A DNA stretch of 64,000 nt from Pectobacterium polonicum (GCF_005497185.1 NZ_RJTN01000008.1:62001-126000), one strand, 5' to 3'; counted from the stretch's first letter, positions 44,799 through 54,432 are shown. The notes: a model not told the origin generated them from the sequence alone. Translations and numbers: made by a program.

Positions 44799-46637
44799 TC
44801 ATTTATCCGGTGCGGCACGGCGAGACGTCGGCGCGCTGTATACCATGCTCAGTCCGGCTGAACCTGGCTCTTTCGGGCTAAAGGCATTGGCTGATTTAAC
44901 CGGTGCAGGTTTGGCGCTGGCGGATTGGGTAACAGATGTATTGGCGGGCTTAGCTCGCTGTAGTTCTTTCAGCACCTGCTCTGTCGCGCCGAAATACTGG
45001 ATCTGCCCAGCGCGCAGGACTAATAGCTTATTGGCGCAGGACAGCAGAGCGGGTTTATGGGTGATTAATATCTGCGTGCTTTGGTTTTCCTGCTGGGCGG
45101 CAATCGCGGCCAATAAGGCTTTCTCGCCATCGTCATCCAGGCTGGCATTCGGTTCATCCATCACAATCAGGCGCGGCTGGTTGTAAATGGCTCTGGCGAG
45201 AGCGACACGCTGCTTTTGACCGCCGGATAATCCAGCACCGCTTTCACCTAACTGCGTATCATAGCCCTGTGGCAACCGTAGAATCATCTCGTGGACACCT
45301 GCCGCGATGGCGGCGGCGGCGATCTTTTCTGCATCCGGCTGAGTGAAGCGCGCGATGTTTTCGGCAATCGTCCCGTTAAAAAGCTGAACATCCTGCGGGA
45401 GATAGCCGATGAACCGACCCAGTTCGCCTTTGTCCCATTGGTGCATGTCTGCGCCATCTAGCCTGACTTTGCCGCCGAGGGCGGGCATGGCCGCAACCAG
45501 CAGGCGAGCGAGGGTGGATTTACCGGAACCGGAAGGGCCTAAGACGCCGAGTACATCGCCGGGGGCCAGTTCAAACGTAATATTGGCGAGTATGGGCGTT
45601 CGGGAGTTGGGGGCGTTGGCGCTGAGTTGCTCGACCTGGAGTCTCCCTGCTGGTGCGGGAAGCGCCATGCCGACAGGTCGTGCCGGGTGATTATCGAGCA
45701 AGATGTTGACACGTTGCCAGGCGAGACGTGCCTGCATCCACTGCTTCCAGACGCCAATGATTTGATCGATTGGGCTGAGAACGCGACTGACCAGAATGGA
45801 ACCCGCGATCATCATACCCGGCGTGATATCGCCGTTGACGGCCAGCAGCGCGCCCAGACCCAGCATCAGCGACTGAAGTGCTAGCCGGGTGCTTTTCGTC
45901 AGCGACGTTATGTTGGCGCTTTTTTCGCTGGCAACATTCTGATAATAGAGAAAGGCTTTATGCTGCGTCAGCCAGCGCTCGCGCATGGCGGGCAGCATTC
46001 CCATGGCTTCGATAGCATCGGCGTTGCGCAGGTTAGCGTTAGCCTGCTGTGTTGCCTGAACCGTGTTTTGTGCGGCTAAGGCCAAGGGTTCGCGCGTGAG
46101 TTTTTGATTCAGCCAGGCCAGCACAATCAGGATGATCGCCCCCGCCAGCGCCATTGCGCCCAGCCAGGGATGAAGTAAGAAGATCACCAGAAGGTAAACT
46201 GGAAACCATGGCGCATCAAAGAAGGCAAACAGTGCGTTTCCGGTAGCGAACTGGCGCAGGGCGGTAAGATCGTTTAAGGCTTGTCCGGCTCCCGCCGTGC
46301 CATTCTTGAGATTGCTTTCAAACGCCGCATTGTAGATGCGCTGATTCAACCGCATATCCATCTGTGTACCGAGTCGGATCACCACGGCGCTGCGTATCCA
46401 TTCCAGTAATCCCATCAATAAAAACAGGCCCAGCATCATGATCGTCAGCATCGCCAGCGTCATGGTGCTGCTGGAAGGCAGGACGCGGTCATAAACCTGG
46501 AGCATATAAATGGCTGGTGCCAGCATCAGCAGGTTGATGACGGCGCTGAACAGGCCAATTCCCCAGAACCCCCGACGATAGGCGGCCAGCGCGTCAATGA
46601 TCTCCCGGCCTGATAGCGCCGGATGGAGTGCGGGCAT
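44799..46637 (-). CDS. hasD: Type I secretion ABC transporter HasD
   Basis: This 612-residue protein combines six membrane segments (about residues 20-300) with an ATPase domain carrying Walker A (GPSGSGKST), signature LSGGQKQR and Walker B (LIVMDEPNASLDDDG). It belongs to the PrtD/HasD group of type I exporters without a peptidase domain. A C-terminal tail of about 50 residues is rich in alanine, serine and proline. It recognises the C-terminal signal of HasA. The start at 46637 has an AAGGAA site; ATG codons further upstream are possible. Confidence 0.88.
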   Translation of the reverse strand: MPALHPALSGREIIDALAAYRRGFWGIGLFSAVINLLMLAPAIYMLQVYDRVLPSSSTMTLAMLTIMMLGLFLLMGLLEWIRSAVVIRLGTQMDMRLNQRIYNAAFESNLKNGTAGAGQALNDLTALRQFATGNALFAFFDAPWFPVYLLVIFLLHPWLGAMALAGAIILIVLAWLNQKLTREPLALAAQNTVQATQQANANLRNADAIEAMGMLPAMRERWLTQHKAFLYYQNVASEKSANITSLTKSTRLALQSLMLGLGALLAVNGDITPGMMIAGSILVSRVLSPIDQIIGVWKQWMQARLAWQRVNILLDNHPARPVGMALPAPAGRLQVEQLSANAPNSRTPILANITFELAPGDVLGVLGPSGSGKSTLARLLVAAMPALGGKVRLDGADMHQWDKGELGRFIGYLPQDVQLFNGTIAENIARFTQPDAEKIAAAAIAAGVHEMILRLPQGYDTQLGESGAGLSGGQKQRVALARAIYNQPRLIVMDEPNASLDDDGEKALLAAIAAQQENQSTQILITHKPALLSCANKLLVLRAGQIQYFGATEQVLKELQRAKPANTSVTQSASAKPAPVKSANAFSPKEPGSAGLSMVYSAPTSRRAAPDK

Positions 46638-46861
46638 GGGGTATTCCTTCTTCAATAAAATCGCCATGGTTCTCACTGCGGTGTATCTACAGCGTGGCAG
46701 AGGGGAATGCGGTTAGCCGTACCGCTATTGACGCGGTTTGCCAACGGTTATTACACTCAATAAACCGCCGCGGTGCCGTACCCACCATAATTCACGCTGC
46801 GTTCCTGCAACGCGCATTATTTAGGGTACATACTCTCTCCGTACCGCGACGGTGTTCACTC

Positions 46862-46893
46862 AAACGGCTAAAAGCGTCATCTTTTAGCCGTTT
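46862..46893. terminator. Stem-loop between hasA and hasD
   Basis: AAACGGCTAAAAG at 46862-46874 pairs perfectly with 46881-46893 around a 6-nt loop, just after the hasA stop. It should reduce read-through into hasDEF or protect the hasA message, giving more hemophore than exporter. Confidence 0.65.
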
Positions 46894-46895
46894 TC

Positions 46896-47513
46896 TTATG
46901 CCGCCAGCAGATCGGCGGTTTCGGCGACGCCAACCACGTCAACCACGGTATCGGCAGAAAGTGCCGCATCGGAGGTCGCTGTCGCGAAGCTCAGGCTATC
47001 CAGGCTAGCGTTGATATCAATGCCGGCATTAGCCAGTGCATCCAGCAGCGGTTGAACCTGACCGCCCATCAGACCGTAAATCACGTCATGTACCACGCCG
47101 CGATCGCTAACGTTCAGGTTGGCAATATCCGTGGAGAGATCTAATCCGCTGAAGGTGACTTCCGGCTCGACAAGAGAATAGGTCGTACCCGCCGTGGTGC
47201 CGCCTTGCAGGAGATTCCCGAATGACAGACTATCCAGATCGCCATACAGCGTATGGGCAGGAGGAGAGAAGAGGCTATAGGTCAGATCGCCACCCGCAAT
47301 GAGTGCGGAGACATCGTTCTGCGTGCTGGTGATCGCATATTGAGTACCGTCTATAAAGGTATCGCCGCCGTAAAAGCCTCCGGTATTATTGCCACCGACT
47401 TGTGTATTCCCTGCGGTATGGTTAACGTCGCCAAAGGCTGCTGACCATTCCGTCAGGTAGCTGGCAATGCTGTAATTGGCATAGTAGGCATCGTAGGTAA
47501 TTGCAAAACTCAT
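46896..47513 (-). CDS. hasA: Secreted hemophore HasA
   Basis: This 205-residue protein is a heme-capturing hemophore exported without a signal peptide. It aligns with S. marcescens HasA: the heme ligand His32 lies in FGDVNH, the second ligand corresponds to Tyr79 in DLTYSLF (Tyr75 in Serratia, shifted by a four-residue loop insertion), and the supporting histidine is His87 in PAHTLYG. The end ETADLLAA is the type I secretion signal. The GAGGAG ribosome site is strong. It takes heme from host or environmental haemoproteins and hands it to HasR. At 205 residues it is longer than the 188 of Serratia. Confidence 0.92.
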   Translation of the reverse strand: MSFAITYDAYYANYSIASYLTEWSAAFGDVNHTAGNTQVGGNNTGGFYGGDTFIDGTQYAITSTQNDVSALIAGGDLTYSLFSPPAHTLYGDLDSLSFGNLLQGGTTAGTTYSLVEPEVTFSGLDLSTDIANLNVSDRGVVHDVIYGLMGGQVQPLLDALANAGIDINASLDSLSFATATSDAALSADTVVDVVGVAETADLLAA

Positions 47514-47544
47514 AACAGACTCCTCATTAACTAACGATTAATAA

Positions 47545-47568
47545 ACACGGCAATCCGTGTATGCCGTG
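47545..47568. other. Mutually exclusive hairpins between hasR and hasA
   Basis: ACACGG at 47545-47550 can pair with CCGTGT at 47555-47560, while CACGGCA at 47546-47552 can pair with TGCCGTG at 47562-47568. On the minus strand the first stem is followed by TTTATTAAT. The arrangement resembles an attenuator or partial terminator in front of hasA. Confidence 0.45.
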
Positions 47569-47630
47569 AAAGAGGATGAGCCATCCCATCCCCTTTATTT
47601 TCCTGCCTCCTATGTTGGGAAGCAGAGAAA

Positions 47631-50309
47631 TCAGAATCGGTATTCCACCCCAGCTTGCACCGTTCTTCCTCGGCTTGGCGTGTAGCCCAGTGATTCGCCA
47701 TAGCTCACGATGTAAGTACGGTTAGCGATATTTTCGACGGAGCCGCGCAGCGTCAGGCTGTCAGTCAGGCGATAGCTGGCGTACAGATCGTAAACTTCAT
47801 ATTTGGGCCAGTCGGCTAAATAGGCAGAGTTGGCCGGTGCGGCGGTGTCCTGATAGCCCGGGGCAAAACGCATCGTGACCCCCATATCCAGTTTGCGATC
47901 GAAGACGCGCGTCCCCAGCGTGACGGAGCCGCGATCGCCAGGAAGATAGGCGGCGTTGCTGAACAACAGCGTTTTCTGGCAAGTGAAGTCACTGGCGGTG
48001 GTATCGACAGGCGTGGAGTAATAGTTGTTTCTGGACCCTCCAACGGTCGTAACGCCACCCATCCAGGCCATCGGCGCACAGAAATCGTTATTGCCGATCA
48101 TGTGGGTATAGGTCGCATCGACGTACAGAAAGCCCGTGTCGTAATTAAGCTGGTATTCCATGCCGCGGAAGCGGCTTTTTACCAGATTGTTTTGGAATAC
48201 AGAATTGCTGAGGGATTCGCCGTTATAACCCGGTTTTGTGCGGGCGCCGTTCAGGCTGATGTAGTTGTTTATCCGGGTGTCGAAGTAGGACACTTTGGTA
48301 ACCAGCCTGTCGCCATCCATAAACAATTCGGGTTTCTGTATATTGAATCCGACCTCCCAGGCGCGTGATCGCTCCGGTTTGAGGTTAGGATTCGGATACA
48401 GGTAATAGTTGCCTGCGCTGTAGGTGCCGTTGGCGAAGGTTTCACTGACGGAAGGCGGCCGCCAGGATAGGCCATAGCTAGTGTACAGCTGTAGCCACTC
48501 AATGCCGGGTCGGACGCCAGCAAATAGCGTAGGGGACAGCTTGCCGTGTTCGTCATCGACATTCCAATTCTGCGTAGTGGTCGCGAATGGTTGGCAAAGT
48601 GCGATCGACCTTTCCCTACAGGGGGCTGTGATGGTATAGGGAATCTCCCGATAGCTAATGCTGGTGGTGCCGCGTAACCGATAACGATCGTAACGCAGGC
48701 CACCTTGTAGCGTTACCCACTCGTCGTAGGCGTAATTCAGATTCGCGAATAGGCTGGCCATCGCACGGTTTCCTTCCGGGGTGGCGTTACTGGCCGTGCT
48801 ATTGGAGCTATCTGTTATGATCTTGTCGTAATAAAAATCTAATCCGTAATCGGCTTTCAGATCGTGCGCGCCCTGTTGCCACAGCGTCGAGGTGTTTTGC
48901 GCCTGCGCGCCGTAGGTGCGTAATCGGGTACGTTCCTGATAGGCACTGGTATTGGAGAGGGCATAGTTATCGGTGTTGTTATTGGTATCGGCGTAGTAAA
49001 TCTTGGTTTTCAAATCCAGCCAGCGTTGGTTGTCTGGCTTCAGGCTGTAATCCAGTGCCGTACTGCGCGCCATAATATTGCTGTGCCCGCTGGCTCGCCA
49101 CCCCAGATCGGTATTGGAGAGATTAGATAGCGTCCCGGCGTTTTCGGAAGAGGTTTGTGTCTGCATATAGCTGAGCTGGAAGCGCTGGTTGGCGGGGAGA
49201 TTCCAGCCGATTTTCGCCAGCCGTGAGCGCATGGTGTAGGCCGCACTGCTCACTTTCTGGTGCTTTAAGTTATCCGCCCACGTTGCGTAATTACTCGAAT
49301 TGCCGGGAATACGGATATTCCCGAGGTTGCCGTCGTTACCCGGCCAGTAGTCGCCGAGATGGCGCTCGCTGGCACCCACCAGAATATCGCCGCTTTCATT
49401 GCCCAGTGCGAGGAGGCCGCTGCCGATAAAATGTGTCCCGTTGTCGCCCGTGCTGGCGTGAAGTTTTCCGCCAAGCTCTTTACCTGGAGCCAGAAAATCG
49501 TGGGCGCTGGCGGTATTAAAGGTGGCGACGCCGCCCAATGTCCCTGCGCTGCCCATTACGTTTGTCGCGCCTTTTTCAATCGTTGCGCTGGTGAGCAATT
49601 CCGAGTCGATATACATCTGCCCGTTACGCTGGCCGTAGCCGGTTTTTTGAAAATTTTGCCGTACGCCATCAATATTCATATTCACGCGACCAAAATCCTG
49701 TATCCCGCGAATATTTACCGACAGCGAAGGGTCTTGCTGGCTGACGCTGGAGTACACTCCAGCAGATTGTTCCAACATATCGGCAGCGTGGCGAGCAGGG
49801 CGCTGATCCATCTGCTCGCGTGAAATCACGCTGATGGCGCGCGGTTGTTCGTAGATCCAGTCACCCGGATTGGCGACGGTAAATGCGCGAACTGTCATCA
49901 CGTCGTCTATTTTTGCCGTATCGACGTTGACTGAACGAGGGCGCAGGGTAATCACGCCATTGCTACCGATCTGAAAGTCGACCGGGTTGGCACCGATCAA
50001 CTGGCGCAGCCCTTGCTCTGGCGTGAAACGCCCTTGAAGCGCGGCGGCCTGCATATTTTCCAGTTTGACGTCAGCAAAAAAGACCTGTAGCCCGGCCTGC
50101 TCGGCGAAGCGGAGCAACGCGCTGCTCAAGGGTTGTGGATTAATGGAAAAGGTAACGCTTTGACGAGCGGCTTCCTGAACGTTGGCGGCCTGGGTTTCTG
50201 CTTGTGCATAGTGGTATGAACTCAGCAGTGAGAGTGCAATGCCGACGGCAAGAGAAAGAGGGTTAAGTTGTAACAAGCGTATATCTTGCTGTGGTGTTTT
50301 TTTAAACAT
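47631..50309 (-). CDS. hasR: TonB-dependent heme/hemophore receptor HasR
   Basis: This is an 892-residue outer-membrane receptor. After a signal peptide (ending near YAQAE) comes an N-terminal signalling (STN) domain at about residues 50-120, then the TonB box region, a plug domain with the NIRGIQDFGRVNMNIDG segment, and a 22-strand barrel with the terminal phenylalanine (VEYRF). The STN domain interacts with the anti-sigma factor encoded upstream. It receives heme from HasA and imports it with TonB energy. Its order behind hasI and hasS and before hasA is that of Serratia marcescens. Confidence 0.92.
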   Translation of the reverse strand: MFKKTPQQDIRLLQLNPLSLAVGIALSLLSSYHYAQAETQAANVQEAARQSVTFSINPQPLSSALLRFAEQAGLQVFFADVKLENMQAAALQGRFTPEQGLRQLIGANPVDFQIGSNGVITLRPRSVNVDTAKIDDVMTVRAFTVANPGDWIYEQPRAISVISREQMDQRPARHAADMLEQSAGVYSSVSQQDPSLSVNIRGIQDFGRVNMNIDGVRQNFQKTGYGQRNGQMYIDSELLTSATIEKGATNVMGSAGTLGGVATFNTASAHDFLAPGKELGGKLHASTGDNGTHFIGSGLLALGNESGDILVGASERHLGDYWPGNDGNLGNIRIPGNSSNYATWADNLKHQKVSSAAYTMRSRLAKIGWNLPANQRFQLSYMQTQTSSENAGTLSNLSNTDLGWRASGHSNIMARSTALDYSLKPDNQRWLDLKTKIYYADTNNNTDNYALSNTSAYQERTRLRTYGAQAQNTSTLWQQGAHDLKADYGLDFYYDKIITDSSNSTASNATPEGNRAMASLFANLNYAYDEWVTLQGGLRYDRYRLRGTTSISYREIPYTITAPCRERSIALCQPFATTTQNWNVDDEHGKLSPTLFAGVRPGIEWLQLYTSYGLSWRPPSVSETFANGTYSAGNYYLYPNPNLKPERSRAWEVGFNIQKPELFMDGDRLVTKVSYFDTRINNYISLNGARTKPGYNGESLSNSVFQNNLVKSRFRGMEYQLNYDTGFLYVDATYTHMIGNNDFCAPMAWMGGVTTVGGSRNNYYSTPVDTTASDFTCQKTLLFSNAAYLPGDRGSVTLGTRVFDRKLDMGVTMRFAPGYQDTAAPANSAYLADWPKYEVYDLYASYRLTDSLTLRGSVENIANRTYIVSYGESLGYTPSRGRTVQAGVEYRF

Positions 50310-50393
50310 GTTCGCCTGGTCTACCGTCAGTTAAATGACTAATAAGCATTAACAAACAAAGGGATGGTTAACCTCTTTGTTCTTAATGAAAAT

Positions 50394-50412
50394 GATAATA
50401 AAAATCATTACC
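50394..50412. promoter_or_regulatory. Fur box upstream of hasR
   Basis: GATAATAAAAATCATTACC matches the 19-bp Fur consensus at 16 positions and lies 85 bases upstream of the hasR start, consistent with iron repression of hasRADEF. Confidence 0.75.
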
Positions 50413-50585
50413 TAAGTATGAAGACGGTTGAGGGGGCAGAACCCGTAAAAAAATATTTAAATTTTTTTCACCGGTGAGTTGCGGCCTTGTAAACGTCGTG
50501 GTTCTTGATGAGCGCTCACCACTCCCGAACGGCGTGGCGGAAGCGGTAGCGAAAGGAAATATCGGGGGAGGAGAGTCGGTATAGA

Positions 50586-51539
50586 TCAGTACAGAATAGT
50601 GACGCCGGGCAGAGCAACGGTTTTGGCACCCAGTTCAGCGGTCATGGTTTGCAGCGCGTTATCTAGCTCGTTCAGAGAAAAAATACCGCTAACCTGACGT
50701 TGGCGCAGCGCTGAACTCGGGATGACGATCGTACCAGAACGGTACTGATTGATACGCGCGATCACGATAGCAAGCGGCTGTTGATCAAATATCAGCAGTC
50801 CACGCCGCCAATCGCCACGCTCGCGGCTATTCCAACCGGGAAGACGCGTTATACCTTGATCGGTATAACGTGCAGCCTGTTCTTCATCAAGCCGCAGCAC
50901 TTGACCGTTTGCCGTTACCTGAACGCTGTGTTCCACCACGCCGACAGTTGTTGTCTGTGACGAATGTTGCACAAGAAACTGTGTGCCCAATGCCTGTGTT
51001 GTGCCTGACGCCGAATCGACCAGGAAAGGACGTTTTTCCTGTGTATTTATCGGGGAAACGGTGAACCAGGCTGAACCTTGCAGCACTGTGACTCGTCGTT
51101 CTTGCGGCGTGTAAGCAAGAGCAATCGCGCTGCCTGCATCCATATCAACCTGGCTGCCGTCCGGTAGCGTAACCTGTTTAACCCGATGATCGGCATGATA
51201 ATCCGAGCGCAGCGTTATAATACCGTCGGAAATCCACGTTGTGCCGAGACTGAAGCCTAACAGCAATAAGGCCGCGATTTTCCACTGTGTCGCACGGTTG
51301 ATGCGTTTGACGGGCAATTTAACTACCGGCTGCGGTTGCAGCCGCTGTTTTTGCTCGACGCTGAGCGACCCTAACTCGTGCCAGAGCATCCCAGCCTGTT
51401 CCAAGGCATGGCGATGGCGAGAGTCCTGTGCCAGCCAGTGCTGAAATGTCAGTTCCTGTTCATCGTCCAGCGGCGCTTCGGCCAAACGTATGGCCCATCG
51501 TGCTGCTTGCTGATGGATGTCAGGGGGATAATCGTTCAT
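50586..51539 (-). CDS. hasS: Anti-sigma factor HasS (FecR family)
   Basis: This 317-residue inner-membrane regulator has the FecR N-terminal motif ARWAIRLAEAPLDDEQ (residues about 13-28), one membrane segment around residues 88-105, and a periplasmic domain with LPDGSQVDMDAGSAI and the STN-binding C-terminus. It holds the sigma factor HasI inactive until heme-loaded HasA binds HasR, and the signal passes from the HasR signalling domain. It lies between hasI and hasR on the same strand. The family and order make the assignment firm. Confidence 0.9.
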   Translation of the reverse strand: MNDYPPDIHQQAARWAIRLAEAPLDDEQELTFQHWLAQDSRHRHALEQAGMLWHELGSLSVEQKQRLQPQPVVKLPVKRINRATQWKIAALLLLGFSLGTTWISDGIITLRSDYHADHRVKQVTLPDGSQVDMDAGSAIALAYTPQERRVTVLQGSAWFTVSPINTQEKRPFLVDSASGTTQALGTQFLVQHSSQTTTVGVVEHSVQVTANGQVLRLDEEQAARYTDQGITRLPGWNSRERGDWRRGLLIFDQQPLAIVIARINQYRSGTIVIPSSALRQRQVSGIFSLNELDNALQTMTAELGAKTVALPGVTILY

Positions 51540-51638
51540 GTTATAGGCCTGGAGTGTGTAGGGGCTCTAAGTAAGTAGACGTCTGACGGCAATAAACCCG
51601 TAAATAATTTGTGATTATTTCATTATTGCCGGCTATTT

Positions 51639-52148
51639 TCACGCAGAGCGGCTCGTCAGCATGGCATGCAGTGCCATCGCAAGATGCTTCTCAACGGTGC
51701 TGAGGGATATATCCAACTGCTGAGCAATTTGCGCCTGTGTCATGTGTTCAAACCGGTGTAAATGAAATATCTGCTGTGTACGCTCAGGCAGTGTCAGCAG
51801 CACGTTTGCCAGACGTTCCAGCTCCTGTTGGGCGATCGCTGCCCGATCGAGTTGGGGAGCGGCATCAGGCAGAGCGTCCAGCGTCGTATCCACGTCGTCA
51901 ACACCCGTTGCCATCTGCCAACGCTGCTGGTGGCGGACATGGTCGAGCAGCAAATTATTGGCTGTTTTATAGAGATAGGCTTTCTTGTCATCTACATCAT
52001 CTTGCTGTTCCAGTCGTTGTGCCAACCGTAAAAAACTCTCTTGCACCAGATCTGCCGCTGCCTGAGGGTCGCGCAGTTTATGATTGAGATAGCGTTCTAA
52101 CCGTTCTGCATAGTGGTTGAACAGCATTCTGAGTTCAGACTCTGACAT
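51639..52148 (-). CDS. hasI: ECF sigma factor HasI
   Basis: This 169-residue extracytoplasmic-function sigma factor has region 2 (AADLVQESFLRLAQ, YKTANNLLLDHVRHQQR) and region 4 helix-turn-helix (MTQAQIAQQLDISLSTVEKHLAMAL). It belongs to the FecI group and is expected to direct transcription of the has genes, including hasS, when HasS releases it. It is the first gene of the cluster. A perfect Fur box lies about 380 bases upstream, beyond a repeat element, which makes the promoter position uncertain. Confidence 0.9.
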   Translation of the reverse strand: MSESELRMLFNHYAERLERYLNHKLRDPQAAADLVQESFLRLAQRLEQQDDVDDKKAYLYKTANNLLLDHVRHQQRWQMATGVDDVDTTLDALPDAAPQLDRAAIAQQELERLANVLLTLPERTQQIFHLHRFEHMTQAQIAQQLDISLSTVEKHLAMALHAMLTSRSA

Positions 52149-52246
52149 GCCAACGTCCCGTCAGGTGACCTTCCCGCCGACTCTGCGGCAACAGAACTCC
52201 TTTCCCTTGTTACGGTGCTAGTCCGCTGGCGGGTAAGGCCCTGAAT

Positions 52247-52513
52247 AATATCCCGTCATACTTCAAGCTGCTTGTGCGTTGGCTGCGTTTAGTCACCCGA
52301 ATCACTTACTTATGTAAGCTCATCGGATGAAATGAGAGACATCCTGTCTCTCACTGAAGGCCAGCCTTTGGCTGGTCAAATTCGTTCCCGACGAATTTGT
52401 CCCTCTCTTGCCGCGTTACGAGGCGCATAAATACGCCTCGTCCTAAAGGGCCAACACATTGTGTTGTTCAAAACGCTAACGTTTTGTCCTGCAACTCGAA
52501 TTATTTAGGGGAT
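52247..52513 (+). repeat. Modular intergenic repeat, copy C (about 267 bp)
   Basis: The ends are CGTCATACTTCAAGCTGC and GCAACTCGAATTATTTAGG, as in copies A and E. The interior has the AACGCTAACGTTTTG module plus a segment with two short inverted repeats (for example GAATTTGTC-like units) not found in copy B. Confidence 0.85.
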
Positions 52514-52527
52514 AAATTTAATGTAAT

Positions 52528-52542
52528 TGATAATTATTATCA
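52528..52542. promoter_or_regulatory. Perfect 7-1-7 Fur box
   Basis: TGATAATTATTATCA is an exact match to the 7-1-7 Fur consensus. It lies between hasI (minus, about 380 bases away) and a small plus-strand gene at 52650, so it could control either or both. Confidence 0.85.
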
Positions 52543-52649
52543 CATATGACGAGCGGGAAAGCAGAGTTAAATCTTCTTCAGATTGGCGGATTTTAGCCGT
52601 CGACTACACTTACCTTTGTTGACGTATCATTTGATTAAGAGGAATGACA

Positions 52650-52811
52650 ATGACGACAAAGGACGATCCCAAAGACGTGACGGTCAGCGAAGGGCTGGCA
52701 AAGGTGCATGAGGCGTCAGGTCAACTGACGAAAGAAGAGATTGAGGCGCTGGCGGAGGAAGCACGACAGGCCGCGACGCAGACGCAGAAAGCGTCGGGTA
52801 ACACGCCTTAG
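52650..52811 (+). CDS. Small acidic protein of unknown function (53 aa)
   Basis: I do not recognise this 53-residue protein. It has a good ribosome site (AAGAGGA, about six bases before the ATG), a start at 52650 (an in-frame ATG lies at 52644) and a normal stop. The sequence is hydrophilic and acidic, with a central helix-favouring stretch (LTKEEIEALAEEARQAA) and no membrane segment or signal peptide. It stands between a perfect Fur box and patD, 120 bases before patD. It could be a small soluble regulator or stress protein, but no function can be assigned. Confidence 0.6.
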   Translation: MTTKDDPKDVTVSEGLAKVHEASGQLTKEEIEALAEEARQAATQTQKASGNTP

Positions 52812-52931
52812 TCTGATGCCGCCTGTTGCAGAACGGATTGACGCTCAAACATAACGTGGCAGGTTTTTTGCACAGACATTTTGCAGATAGTGATGAAAAA
52901 CACGATCGTTTTCTCTCTGTAAGGAAAATGT

Positions 52932-54356
52932 ATGCATGACAAATTACTGATAGAAGGCAAGCTGGTCGCAGGAAAAGGCGAGGCATTGGCGATATTCAAC
53001 CCTGCAACGGGAGAGCAAATTGCCGCCATTGCGCAGGCCGATCTGCACCAGGTTGATGCAGCCGTTCTGGCTGCCGAGTCCGCTTTTGCACACTGGGGAC
53101 AAACCACGCCGAAAACACGCGCCACGCTGCTGCTACGGATTGCCGATGCCATTGAGGAAAACGCAGAGACGTTCGCCGAGCTGGAATCATTGAACTGCGG
53201 TAAACCTTACCATGCAGCGCTAAATGATGAAGTTCCTGCGGTGGCGGATGTCTTTCGTTTTTTTGCCGGCGCGGCGCGTTGCTTGAGCGGTTCAGCCGCG
53301 GGAGAATATCTGGAAGGGCACACCTCCATGATACGGCGCGATCCGGTTGGCGTGGTGGCATCCATTGCCCCATGGAATTACCCGCTGATGATGGCATCGT
53401 GGAAGCTGGCACCCGCGCTGGCGGCAGGAAACTGCGTGGTGCTGAAACCGGCGGAGCAAACCCCTCTGACGACATTCTATCTGGCGCACCTGTTGGCGGA
53501 GATACTTCCTGCTGGCGTGGTGAATATCCTGTTTGGTCGTGGCGCAGACATCGGTGATGCGCTGACAGGGCATGAGAAAGTCAACATGGTGTCGCTAACC
53601 GGTTCGATTGCGACTGGAACGCATATTCTTGCCCATACTGCTGCTAGCGTAAAGCGCACGCATATGGAGCTGGGCGGTAAAGCGCCTGTAATTGTCTTCG
53701 ATGATGCTGATATCGATCAGGTGGTTGATGGAATTCGCAGCTTCGGTTTCTACAACGCGGGGCAAGACTGTACTGCTGCCTGTCGGCTGTATGTGCAACG
53801 AGGGATCTACGATGAGGTCGTAGAAGCATTAGGAAAAGCGGTGGCAACGCTGAAAATAGGCGATCCGCACGATGAAACGACCGAGCTGGGGCCGTTAATT
53901 ACTGAACCGCAGCTTGAACGCGTGATTGGTTTTGTCGAACGCGCCAAAGCGCTGCCGCACATCACGGTGGTGACCGGTGGCGAGCGGGTGAAAGGGCAGG
54001 GATTCTACTTCCAGCCTACGGTGCTGGCAGGCGCAAAGCAGGAAGACGAAATCGTTCAGAAAGAGGTGTTTGGCCCGGTGATATCCATCACGCCGTTCGA
54101 CGATGAAGCGCAGGTGATTGGCTGGGCGAATGCCTCGCATTACGGGCTGGCTTCCTCGGTCTGGACGCGTGATATCGGGCGTGCACACCGCCTGGCCGCG
54201 TGCCTTCAGTACGGCTGTACTTGGGTGAACACCCACTTCATGCTGGTGAGCGAAATGCCGCACGGTGGACAGAAGCTGTCCGGCTACGGCAAAGATATGT
54301 CGATGTACGGGCTGGAGGACTACACCATCGTGCGTCATATCATGATCCGGCACTGA
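52932..54356 (+). CDS. patD: Gamma-aminobutyraldehyde dehydrogenase PatD
   Basis: This 474-residue aldehyde dehydrogenase matches E. coli PatD (YdcW) throughout. The catalytic cysteine lies in [11 protein letters not shown] and the general-base glutamate in MELGGKAP; the NAD-binding segment SLTGSIATG is present. It oxidises 4-aminobutanal to GABA in putrescine breakdown. The ribosome site AAGGAAA is well placed. The next gene is patA, which makes 4-aminobutanal from putrescine, so the two steps are neighbours here, whereas in E. coli they are unlinked. It is cytoplasmic. Confidence 0.93.
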   Translation: MHDKLLIEGKLVAGKGEALAIFNPATGEQIAAIAQADLHQVDAAVLAAESAFAHWGQTTPKTRATLLLRIADAIEENAETFAELESLNCGKPYHAALNDEVPAVADVFRFFAGAARCLSGSAAGEYLEGHTSMIRRDPVGVVASIAPWNYPLMMASWKLAPALAAGNCVVLKPAEQTPLTTFYLAHLLAEILPAGVVNILFGRGADIGDALTGHEKVNMVSLTGSIATGTHILAHTAASVKRTHMELGGKAPVIVFDDADIDQVVDGIRSFGFYNAGQDCTAACRLYVQRGIYDEVVEALGKAVATLKIGDPHDETTELGPLITEPQLERVIGFVERAKALPHITVVTGGERVKGQGFYFQPTVLAGAKQEDEIVQKEVFGPVISITPFDDEAQVIGWANASHYGLASSVWTRDIGRAHRLAACLQYGCTWVNTHFMLVSEMPHGGQKLSGYGKDMSMYGLEDYTIVRHIMIRH

Positions 54357-54432
54357 GGTTATTCACTCTGTTGGGGCTACTTGTCCTGAAAGAACAATCA
54401 GGGGAATGAGATAGCGGGTTTGTCCAACACAG

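Larger units (their letters stand above)
52149..52649. other. Region upstream of hasI holding repeat C and a Fur box
   Basis: This 500-base divergent region contains about 100 bases of leader before hasI, the 267-base repeat copy C, and a perfect Fur palindrome at 52528-52542. No larger gene is present. Confidence 0.6.
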
